Below are positions 36,761 through 44,893 of a stretch of 55,847 bases of DNA, piece by piece. Source of the stretch: Helicobacter bilis. Lineage in GTDB: Bacteria; Campylobacterota; Campylobacteria; Campylobacterales; Helicobacteraceae. The stretch covers positions 1 through 55,847 of the forward strand of contig NZ_FZMS01000041.1 in the NCBI RefSeq assembly GCF_900198365.1, in the 5' to 3' direction. Numbering within the stretch: position 1 is the first letter of the stretch; each line of letters opens with the position of its first letter. Under the pieces are notes generated by a model. That model was not told where the DNA came from, made no database searches, and was given only the letters and a program-made list of their open reading frames with translations. A program made the position numbers and the translations under genes.

Positions 36761-37528
36761 TTAGTTTCGTTTTCCAAGTAGTGTCTCATAAGGGTCTCGC
36801 TCCATTCTATCCATAAACAGACTTGCTTTCTCAAGGAAAGAATTTAGCGTTTGCAAACTATATCCGCTTTTATTAATAAGTGGCGTTAGAATCTCTTTCA
36901 CATTAAAATCACCGCGTAATAATGCCCTATCTAAATCCCTTAAAAGCTTATCTGCACTATTTAGAGTCTTATCAAGATTCTGTTTTGTGCCCTCCAGTGA
37001 AATAAGCATATTGCGTATGTCTTCAATGTTTTTGCTATCTGTGATATTTTTCACATTGCTTACAATATCTTGTATATCATTTGTCATGCCTTGTGCGTTT
37101 TCTAGCAATTTACCGATAGTATTTTTTGCTAGATAGAGTGTCGCTTCATCTTCATCTTTAATGATATTTCCTTTTTCATTTTGTTTTAGTTTTAGATAGC
37201 TCATACCTACAAATCCATCAGAATCTATCACTAGCTCAGACCCTTCCCTCACAGGTATTTTTCTATTAATCGCAACATCAATTTGCACGACATTTACATC
37301 ATCTTTTTTAAATCCCATGTGAGTTACACTCCCCACACTAATGCCTTTATATTTCACAGGTGTATTTACGCTAATGCCCCCTACCTCATCTTGCGTATAA
37401 ACATGATAAACTTTCACTCTTCTATCATCAATGCCAAAGCGACCAATCCAAAAGATAAACGCAATCATTGCAATCGTTAAAACACAGAAGATAAGACCAA
37501 TAAGCGTATAATTAATACTTCTCTCCAT
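36761..37528 (-). CDS. mlaD: MCE (MlaD-type) periplasmic lipid-binding protein
   Basis: From 37528 (AAGGA site 7 bases before) the product is 255 residues, with one membrane anchor (about 8-32, YTLIGLIFCVLTIAMIAFIF). A single MCE domain follows (YTQDEVGGISVNTPVKYKGI, VGSVTHMGF, SELVIDSDGFVGMSYLKL), then a helical tail with regular Leu/Asp spacing (NLDKTLNSADKLLRDLDRAL). MlaD hexamers carry phospholipid between the membranes. It sits between mlaF and the lipoprotein gene. Confidence 0.88.
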   Translation of the reverse strand: MERSINYTLIGLIFCVLTIAMIAFIFWIGRFGIDDRRVKVYHVYTQDEVGGISVNTPVKYKGISVGSVTHMGFKKDDVNVVQIDVAINRKIPVREGSELVIDSDGFVGMSYLKLKQNEKGNIIKDEDEATLYLAKNTIGKLLENAQGMTNDIQDIVSNVKNITDSKNIEDIRNMLISLEGTKQNLDKTLNSADKLLRDLDRALLRGDFNVKEILTPLINKSGYSLQTLNSFLEKASLFMDRMERDPYETLLGKRN

Positions 37529-37538
37529 ACATAATCCT

Positions 37539-38306
37539 TTATTTATATTTCCAATATTTCTCACCACGCGTAGAATGAAAAAGGCTATTTTGATGCAAAC
37601 CATTATTTGCTTCTTTTGCAAACTCATCTAGTGTGCCACTAAACTCAATCTTTTTATTACCAAGCAAGATAAATCTATCAGTAACATCTTTTATACTATC
37701 TAAATCATGTGTAATCATAACTATCGTTACGCCAAACCTCTCTTTTAAAGAAGCGATTAAATCATCAAATTTACATGCACTAGCAGGATCTAGCCCACTT
37801 GTTGGCTCATCTAAGAATAGAATCTCAGGTTCTGTGCATAATGCCCGAGCAAGTGCCACTCTTTTTTTCATACCACCGCTTAATTCATTCACATATTTAT
37901 TACATACGCTTAAATCAAGCCCCACATTATGTAGCCAAAACTTTGCTATTTCAGGATATAGGTTTGATGGAAAATATGAGTATTCTTCAAGCAGACTTGT
38001 TACATTTTCAAGCACATTTAAAGAGCTAAAGAGAGCGCCAAACTGAAATACAACGCCCATTTTTTGCATGATAGTATGCTTTTTAGAATCTTTTAACTTC
38101 CAAATATCAGTATTAAGGATATTAATACTCCCAGAAGTTGGTCTATGCAAGAATATAAGCGTATGTAAAAGCGTCGTTTTACCACTTCCACTGCCACCAA
38201 GTATAGAGAAAATTTCACCCTTTTTCACATGAAAGCTTATAGAATCATGTATCAGCGTATTGCCATAATGTGTAGTGAGATTATTAACTTCAACGATATT
38301 ACTCAT
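37539..38306 (-). CDS. mlaF: MlaF-type ABC transporter ATP-binding protein
   Basis: The 255-residue ATPase has Walker A GGSGSGKTTL (about 38-47), a Q-loop VVFQFGALFSSLNVLENV, the signature LSGGMKKRVALARAL, Walker B EILFLDEPTSGLDP and the H-loop MITHDLD. The Q-loop FGALF is characteristic of the Mla/Mce subfamily. The start overlaps the permease stop by four bases. It energises lipid movement by the permease and MCE protein. Confidence 0.93.
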   Translation of the reverse strand: MSNIVEVNNLTTHYGNTLIHDSISFHVKKGEIFSILGGSGSGKTTLLHTLIFLHRPTSGSINILNTDIWKLKDSKKHTIMQKMGVVFQFGALFSSLNVLENVTSLLEEYSYFPSNLYPEIAKFWLHNVGLDLSVCNKYVNELSGGMKKRVALARALCTEPEILFLDEPTSGLDPASACKFDDLIASLKERFGVTIVMITHDLDSIKDVTDRFILLGNKKIEFSGTLDEFAKEANNGLHQNSLFHSTRGEKYWKYK

Positions 38307-39517
38307 AGATTATACCTCGTGAAAATGAAAGAGAAAATCGCATTTGCCATGATAATCCAAAATATCGCATTCACAACACTCATGGTTGTCATTTTACCAA
38401 TAGATTGTGTATCACCCCTGCACTCTAATCCGCGAAAGCACCCAACAATGCCAATAATCGCACCAAACACAGGGGCTTTTACCACGCCTATCCAAAAATG
38501 CGTAATTGACACCGTTTCATAGAATCTTTCTAAATAAGTCTCAAAGCCAATATTAATGCTTGTCTTAATCGCTACCATACCACCAAAAAGTGCGATCGCA
38601 TCAGCGGCAAATACCATTAAAGGCATAACGATAATAAGGGCTAAGATTCTAGGGATAATGAGAAAATAGAATATATTAAGATTCATAGCTTTCATAGCAG
38701 ATAACTCTTCTGTAAGTCGCATAGACCCAAGCTGTGCGGTAAAGCTTGATGCACTTCTACCAGCAATCACTAAGGCAAGGATAAATGGTCCCATCTCACG
38801 CAAAGCAAGCTTTGCAGTCGTATCGACACTCATAATCGGCACACCCATAGAATTTAGCTGATACGCCCCTTGCAAAGTAATTGCATAGCCGATAATAAGT
38901 GAGGTCATAAGCCCAACAGGCAACGCCTTAAAGCCTTGCTCATAGATATGATAAATAAGGGACTTAAAACGAAAATTTGATGGTTTTAAACAACCAAGCA
39001 TAAAGAAATGTAAAAACATACCCATGAAGTTAAAAAACGATAAAGCGGTTTGATAAAAACTCACACACCACTGCCCTATAAAGCTAAAAAAGCTAGAAAA
39101 AATATTAAGCCTTTTTGGTCTATATGGAGTGCTTAATACTTCTTTCATTATGGCATTGTCATTATTTTCTATGGCGTTATAGACTTCACCATTAAGAAGC
39201 AGTGTGTAACGCTCTGATAAGAGAAAAGAAGTAAGACGCGTAGTCTGCATACTATCAACATAGATATACACATCTTCTATTTGACTAGATTCTAAAGTAT
39301 TACGCAAAAGTAGCATGAAGATAATGCCAACCCTTGCATTTTGAAATACAATATGAATATCGCCTGTGTATTTTTGCACTTGAGCGCGCAAAGCAGTAAT
39401 ATAGGCTTGCTGCACGAAGCTATCCCAATGCCCCTCGATAATAATGGCATTTGAGGGCGGCTTTATAGTATTAAAACGCGCACATATCGTTTTACTCTCA
39501 TCATCTGAAACAAACAA
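38303..39517 (-). CDS. mlaE: MlaE-type permease with N-terminal STAS-like extension
   Basis: Residues about 145-404 are a MlaE permease with five or six helices and the motifs ALREMGPFILALVIAGRSAS, AQLGSMRLTEELSAMKAMN and VKAPVFGAIIGIVGCFRGLE. The first 130 residues are soluble and look like a degenerate STAS domain (IHIVFQNARVGIIFMLLLRN, IEDVYIYVDSMQTTRLTSFL). In E. coli the STAS partner MlaB is a separate protein. The fusion is common in epsilonproteobacteria. It is the first gene of the operon mlaE-mlaF-mlaD-lipoprotein. Confidence 0.88.
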   Translation of the reverse strand: MFVSDDESKTICARFNTIKPPSNAIIIEGHWDSFVQQAYITALRAQVQKYTGDIHIVFQNARVGIIFMLLLRNTLESSQIEDVYIYVDSMQTTRLTSFLLSERYTLLLNGEVYNAIENNDNAIMKEVLSTPYRPKRLNIFSSFFSFIGQWCVSFYQTALSFFNFMGMFLHFFMLGCLKPSNFRFKSLIYHIYEQGFKALPVGLMTSLIIGYAITLQGAYQLNSMGVPIMSVDTTAKLALREMGPFILALVIAGRSASSFTAQLGSMRLTEELSAMKAMNLNIFYFLIIPRILALIIVMPLMVFAADAIALFGGMVAIKTSINIGFETYLERFYETVSITHFWIGVVKAPVFGAIIGIVGCFRGLECRGDTQSIGKMTTMSVVNAIFWIIMANAIFSFIFTRYNL

Positions 39518-39535
39518 AAATTATCCTTAAAGATT

Positions 39536-39907
39536 CTATAACACAAAACGAACAAGCAAGTAGCCACCCCAAATAAAAGCAGCAAACAACATACAAACAA
39601 ACTGCAAACTACTGCCAATATCCTTTGCATCTCGTGCAAGTGGATGAAATGTAGGCTGGACTAGGTCAATAATCTTTTCAATAGCTGTATTCACTAACTC
39701 CGCAAATACCATAAAAAACAAAGGCAAAACTAAAAAAGCAATCTCAAAAAAATCACGCCCCAAAAAACACGCAATAATGAAAAACAATACAAACACAATA
39801 AGGATTTGTCGAAATGAGACTTCTTCACTCACACAAGCCTTTAATCCCGCTAGAGAAAAAAAGAAAGCCCCAATAATCCGCCTCACCCCTTTTTTACCGC
39901 TTTTCAC
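39536..39907 (-). CDS. dgkA: Diacylglycerol kinase
   Basis: This 123-residue three-helix membrane enzyme recycles diacylglycerol to phosphatidate. The signature is FAELVNTAIEKIIDL with HPLARDAKDIGSSLQF, and membrane helices surround both. It is 18 bases upstream of mlaE on the same strand, so the operon may join lipid recycling and lipid transport. Length is normal. Confidence 0.95.
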   Translation of the reverse strand: MKSGKKGVRRIIGAFFFSLAGLKACVSEEVSFRQILIVFVLFFIIACFLGRDFFEIAFLVLPLFFMVFAELVNTAIEKIIDLVQPTFHPLARDAKDIGSSLQFVCMLFAAFIWGGYLLVRFVL

Positions 39908-40178
39908 TATATGCCTTTATTATTAGATTTGCGAAGATTCTATAAAGGCTGTATCTTAACAAAAAAAATACATGTTTATGCAAATAATTTATAAAAATGC
40001 AATGTAGTATTGCGAAAAGGTTATCATGGTATGACAGGTTTTCTAAGAGATTTTAAAACAACAAAACAGCAATAGTAAGGTTTAGAATTGGGTATTAAGG
40101 TTGTAAAAACAAAGCGAGAACTTAAAAATACATAATATGCAGATATAATATAACTCTATTCTACACATAAGGAACACA

Positions 40179-41240
40179 ATGTTTAATGTTTTAATTTGCC
40201 TAAAACAATTAGATAATATCAATCTAGCACCTATGCTAGAAAGATTATATAACCACACGAAACCACAACAGATACATATCATAACAAGTAGCAATAACGC
40301 AAATCTTATTTTAAATTTATCGCAGAATATACAAGAAAAAATCTATATTTTTGATGAGGATAAAATCTACAAGAATCTAAGTCTTGAAGTCATTCAAAAA
40401 TATATGGAATCCAAAAATGCGGCTATATGGCGAAGCGGCTGGTATTTACAGCAATTTCTTAAAATGGGATATGCAACTTTTGCGAACTCAAATGATAAAA
40501 CAAGTAATGCCTTGTTAGACATGGGGGGGGGGGGGATTGTTGCCCTATTTTTACTCCATATTATCTTATTTGGGACACAGATTGTATTGCTTTAAATGAT
40601 ATGATGTTTTTTCATCATGAAAAATTGCAACAAGAAAAACCAGAAAACCTTACTACATATTTTGCAAAACACGGTTATATTCATAAGCCATATTTTGACA
40701 CATTAGAGCGACTTCAAATACCCATTTATAAGCAAGATTCTATAAGCATTTTAATGCGTGCGGTTGATTTTAGTTTTATTGTGGAACACATGATGATAAA
40801 TAATTCTATTTATGTGTGAGCTTATTTCTCGTATAGAAAAAACACATAATAAGTTATTTTTTGAAGCGATTTTAGAAAGCATCGATGAATGCCAACTTAG
40901 TGCTTCTGGATTTAGTGAGTTTGAAACATACGGCAATTTTGTAGCTAGTCAATACGGCAATCAAGCACTCTATATTACGCTAAGACAAGATAGAGCAGCA
41001 AAATCAATAATAAGCATAAACCCAACACATAAGCAACTAGAATGGTATAGTAAATACTATGATACATGTTGTATAGAAACTTGGATTGAAGAAAGCTTTA
41101 TAGGCAAATTAACAAAATATGCAGTATTTAGAAGTATATCACCTTACACATGGCATAAGATTCTAAGCGCTAAAAGAGAACCGAATATTTTTAGAAAAAA
41201 GCTAAAAGCAAAATTAAAGAATCTGGTATGCAAAAAGTAA
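40179..41240 (+). pseudogene. DUF6492-like glycosyltransferase, broken at a G13 tract and once more downstream
   Basis: The first part (MFNVLICLKQL, AAIWRSGWYLQQFLKMGYAT) ends at a run of 13 G (40523-40535). In the next frame the sequence resumes with CCPIFTPYYLIWDTDCIAL, where DTD is the nucleotide-sugar DxD motif, then MMFFHHEKLQQEKPENL, HKPYFDTLERLQ and VDFSFIVEHMMIN. At about 40815 a second shift leads into ELISRIEKTHNKLFFEAI, FSEFETYGNFVASQYG and a Lys-rich C-terminus. With 14 or 11 G and one base fewer near 40815 the product would be about 353 residues. The family transfers sugars to surface glycans. The G tract suggests phase variation; the second lesion suggests real loss or an error. 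Confidence 0.8.
40523..40535 (+). repeat. G13 tract in the glycosyltransferase gene
   Basis: Thirteen G, including the last base of an ATG codon. Eleven or fourteen would open the frame towards the DxD motif. It is the second long G tract in the window; both lie in genes for surface modification. Confidence 0.9.
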
Positions 41241-41550
41241 ATCTCAATCCCAAAGCAATAGCACCACTCAAACAAATTTAACTTATATGTGATAAGGTAG
41301 AATCTATTTTAGACTATTTTTTTTGAAAATATTGTTCTCAAAAAAATATGGGCTTTACAAATATAATTATATTGTATCGCACAAAGCGTTTTTTTGTGTC
41401 CAATTAAGATTCCATTGTATAAGCACTTAATTTTTTAAAACTCATCGTAGTATGGAAAATAATTCTTACTTTTCTTTGACGAGAGTGAGTCGGTGTTCAT
41501 TGCCTTTATGAATCCACCTTAGCCACCACAATATATTTGAGAATCTACAT
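41241..41550. other. Gene-poor stretch with a possible coding relic
   Basis: These 310 bases are AT-rich and contain a stem CACAAA/TTTGTG around a T run (41381-41399). On the minus strand 41466-41549 an open stretch reads CRFSNILWWLRWIHKGNEHR followed by LTLVKEK and a stop. It has a Trp-rich composition that looks coding, but no start codon. It may be the last piece of a lost gene. Confidence 0.4.
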
Positions 41551-42096
41551 TTATTTATCACTCATTGCCCACATCACAACCACGCCTTGCATTTCATTTT
41601 CATACTCTTCTTGTATCTCAACAAAGGGGAGTTTATATTTTTTGCATTGCTCTTTTAACGCACTATGCTCTTTTATAAGCTGCTCTTTACTAGCCACATA
41701 AGATTCCTTGCGTTTTTCTATGGTATTTTCTTTGAGTTTTATTGTGTGATAATGCTTTAAAATATATTGCTTTGAAAAGATAAGAAACAGCACTTTTATA
41801 GGTGCAAAGGGCTTAGAATCTAGCAAATTTCGCACATTTTTGGCGTTAAATTTATGCCTTCTAGTATGAGATTTTGCTCATTTTCTATGCAAGTTTCAAT
41901 AATGCCAACTACGATATTCCATAAAAATGCGGTGATTTTAGAATCTTCCTCCACACTAAAGGTGGATTTTCTAATCATTTTATAAAGCCCATTTTAGATG
42001 ATCTAAACTCATATAAGGGTAATGATAGATTTCAAGCAACCTTTGTGCCAAAAGCGTTTTGCCTGTATGGCTTTCCCCACCGATTAGAATTATCAT
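41551..42096 (-). pseudogene. P-loop kinase-like ATP-binding protein, multiply frameshifted
   Basis: From the ATG at 42096 the first frame gives MIILIGGESHTGKTLLAQRL with a perfect P-loop, then LLEIYHYPYMSLDHLK and a stop. The next pieces lie in other frames: EEDSKITAFLWNIVVGIIET with CIENEQNLILEGINL, then NVRNLLDSKPFAPIKVLFLI and a helical end (KEQLIKEHSALKEQCKKYKL). Three single extra A residues in A runs would restore one frame of about 180 residues. The layout resembles small AAA/zeta-like nucleoside or 2-phosphoglycerate kinases. With three lesions the gene is almost surely dead, unless the reads are poor here. Confidence 0.75.
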
Positions 42097-42167
42097 AGTT
42101 TTGCCTTTCTGTTTTTTGCATATTTTCTTGTATTATAGTATGAAAATTTCACACAAAAAGGACACAA

Positions 42168-42541
42168 ATGCTAACCAAACTCGCACTTATCAGCCTAGGT
42201 GGTGGTATAGGGGCGGCGTTACGCTTTTATGTAGGCTATGGTGTTGTATCTATTTTGCCAAGTCAATATCTGCATTATAGCTTCATAGCGACTTTTGTAT
42301 CAATATGTTGGCGTGTTTTGGCATAGGGCTATGTGTGGCGATGATAAAGGGGCAAGATTCACTCTTATTTGCATTTCTTACTATCGGTTTGCTCGGGGGA
42401 TTTAGCACATTTTCTACCTTTAGCCTAGAAGTGCTAAAACTCCTGCAAAATCATTGTATCCTTACCGCAATGCTTTATATGCTACTCTCTAATATATGTG
42501 GAATCTTATGCGTGTATTTAGGCTATGTGTTTAAGGGCTAG
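42168..42541 (+). pseudogene. crcB: Fluoride channel CrcB/FluC, frameshifted
   Basis: The ATG at 42168 (AAGGA site 6 bases before) opens MLTKLALISLGGGIGAALRF with a normal CrcB first helix, then YSFIATFVS, and the frame stops. One base out of frame the protein continues NMLACFGIGLCVAMI, GLLGGFSTFSTFSLEVLKLL (the fluoride-channel signature) and VYLGYVFKG to 42541. A single extra A near 42300 (TCAATATG to TCAAATATG) would give an intact channel of about 125 residues. CrcB dimers export fluoride. Confidence 0.85.
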
Positions 42542-42668
42542 ATTCTATAAGGCTTTAAGATTCTAGCCTTTCACATACTTTTGCAAATGTGTTTATACTC
42601 GCTTATATTGCTTTGGATTTGCATCAAAGCAAACTTCACTCAAACATCTCTTTTAAAGCATTAAGCAA

Positions 42669-43498
42669 TTATCTTTTCAAAGTTGTGCCGATTTCTCTTT
42701 CATTGAGCCATTTTATCGTGTCTGGATTGGCGTGATCAAGCATTCTATGCGGTGTGTCAAGCTTGGCTATCTTAAGCAAATCCACTCTATCTAACGAAAA
42801 AATCAAAAATATTAAAATTTTCTCTCATATGGGCTATATTTTTACTAGCTGGTATGGTTACAATGCCTCTTTGGACTATCCATCTTAGAATCACTTGTGC
42901 GGGAGTTTTGTTGTATTTGCTGCCTATTTCACACAAGGTTTTATCCTGCAATATATTATCTCGTGCTTGTTTTAGAGGACTCCACGCTTCCATTTGCACT
43001 CCAAGTTTTTGGCAAAATCGCTGGGCTTGTATCTGCTGAAAATGCGGGTGACACTCTATTTGATTTACAGCGGGGGTGATTTCAAAATTTTGCACAAAAT
43101 CCATTAGTCTAGCATTGCTAAAGTTACTCACGCCAATAGCCCTAACTCTCTTTTGCTTATAAAGCTTACTCATCGCCCTATACGCACCATAAGTATCATT
43201 TATAGGCTGGTGGATAAGATATAAATCCGCATAATCAATTTGCAATTTCTTTAAGCTTTCATCATAGGCTTTTCCTGCCTTATCCTCTGTCGCATAGGCT
43301 TTAAAAAGCTTAGAAGTGATAAAAAGCTCTTCCCTTTTAATCCCGCTAGATTTAACCGCTTACCCCCACGCCAGATTCATTGCCATAACTTTGTGCGGTA
43401 TCAAAAAGTCTAAATCCCACTTCTAATGCTTGTTCTACATATTTTTGTGTTTCTTTTTGATTGCCTAATTTGAGTGTGCCAAACCCAAGAATTGGCAT
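42669..43498 (-). pseudogene. Aldo/keto reductase, frameshifted at least twice
   Basis: Pieces of one reductase occur in order: MPILGFGTLKLGNQKETQKY, then LFDTAQSYGNESGVG with the catalytic Tyr context, a shift near 43358, then GIKREELFITSKLFKAYATE. The largest open piece (43245 down) holds DYADLYLIHQPIND, VRAIGVSNFSN, NQIECHPHF, LRWIVQRGIVTIPASKN. After a T6 run near 42796 a second shift gives SLDRVDLLKIAKLDTPHRML and WLNEREIGTTLKR. The expected N-terminal strand (WNLNNGIF) precedes MPIL in frame but has no start. Restored length would be about 285 residues. Confidence 0.85.
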
Positions 43499-43540
43499 AA
43501 AGATTCCATTGTTTAGATTCCATATTAGGTGTGTATAATA

Positions 43541-44893
43541 TCACTTACCAACGCAAAATTGTGAAAACATAGAATCTAGCATATCTTCTACATCATAGGG
43601 CTTTGTCATAGAGCCTAGTGATTGCAAAGTCTGGTGTAATTCAAAACTTGCAAGTTCTAGTGATCCACTTATCAGCAATTCCTTTGCAATGCTAAGATTT
43701 TTGCACACAGATTCTAAAAGATTGCTTTGTGTGGCATTTGTCAGCACAAAGGTATTATTATCAATCTCCATAGTTAAAAAGTTGGCAATTTTCTCTTTTA
43801 ACAATTTAGCATTATTTTCATCTTTTGTGTTTAGAGTGATTGTTTGAAAGGGTGTAAAATCATGGGTATTTTGCCTAGCTAAATCATTTTTATTTAATAC
43901 GATTAAAACAGATTTATTACTGCATTCGCTTTTTAAAAAGTCTAGTATTTCGAAATCTTCCTTATTCATAGGTTTTGAAATATCAAACACACAAAGGATT
44001 ATCTCGCTCTCTCTTGCACTCTTCATACTTTTTTCTATGCCCTGCATTTCAATAGAATCTGTGCTTGTGTGTATGCCGGCAGTATCAGTGAGTGAGACAA
44101 GATTCCCACAAATATCAAGCATGGCTGTAATGGTATCCCTTGTCGTCCCGGCCATATCGCTTACAATCGCCCTATCCTGCATTAATAAGAGATTAAGCAA
44201 AGAGCTTTTACCAACATTTGGTTTTCCTATAATGCAAAGCTTTATATCTTGTAATTTTTGATAATGTTTGCTTGAATCAAGTATAGCTTGGAATCTCGCT
44301 TGTATTGAAAGCAGGGTAGAAACACTTTTAGATAATATATTTTTGTCTAAGTCCTCTTCACTATAATCGATATTCACTTCAATTTGTGCGATAATATTTA
44401 ATATCTCTTGTCGCACAGATTCCAACATTTCACTTAGTTTGCCATCCATATTTCGTGTTAAAAGCTTTGTTAGGTTTGTATTTGTGTTGTTTATTAGGGC
44501 AAGTGTTGCTTCCAACTCTACTAAATCAAGCTTATTATTACGCAATGCTCGCATACTAAATTCACCAGCTTTAGCCAAAGTCGCACCAAAGGCTAAACAT
44601 GCTTTTAGAATCTCATTTGCTACTAAAATGCCGCCATGACTTTGAAACTCCACAATATCTTCACCTGTAAAACTTTTTGGGGATTTAAAATAAATCACAA
44701 TGGCTTTATCTAACATTTCGCCTTTTTCATTATAGATTCTATGAAGTGTGGCTTTTCTGGGGACTAATAGATTTTCTAAAGCGTCTTTTTTAAGCAATTT
44801 TGAAGCAATATGCAAGGCTTCATCTCCGCTAAGGCGGATAATGCTAATAGCACTTTTTGCAAGCGCACTTGATATAGCTACAATTGTATTCAT
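43541..44893 (-). CDS. mnmE: tRNA modification GTPase MnmE
   Basis: MnmE with MnmG installs the 5-carboxymethylaminomethyl group on wobble U34 of several tRNAs. The 450 residues contain the folate-binding N-terminal domain (STALAKSAISIIRLSG-like start, SPKSFTGEDIVEFQSHGG). The embedded GTPase has GKPNVGKSSLLNLL (G1), DMAGTTRDTI (G2), DTAGIH (G3) and NKND (G4). The C-terminal formyl-binding CVGK (FSQFCVGK) is complete. Its ATG overlaps the jag stop (TAATG), as expected for the conserved yidC-jag-mnmE operon. Confidence 0.97.
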   Translation of the reverse strand: MNTIVAISSALAKSAISIIRLSGDEALHIASKLLKKDALENLLVPRKATLHRIYNEKGEMLDKAIVIYFKSPKSFTGEDIVEFQSHGGILVANEILKACLAFGATLAKAGEFSMRALRNNKLDLVELEATLALINNTNTNLTKLLTRNMDGKLSEMLESVRQEILNIIAQIEVNIDYSEEDLDKNILSKSVSTLLSIQARFQAILDSSKHYQKLQDIKLCIIGKPNVGKSSLLNLLLMQDRAIVSDMAGTTRDTITAMLDICGNLVSLTDTAGIHTSTDSIEMQGIEKSMKSARESEIILCVFDISKPMNKEDFEILDFLKSECSNKSVLIVLNKNDLARQNTHDFTPFQTITLNTKDENNAKLLKEKIANFLTMEIDNNTFVLTNATQSNLLESVCKNLSIAKELLISGSLELASFELHQTLQSLGSMTKPYDVEDMLDSMFSQFCVGK

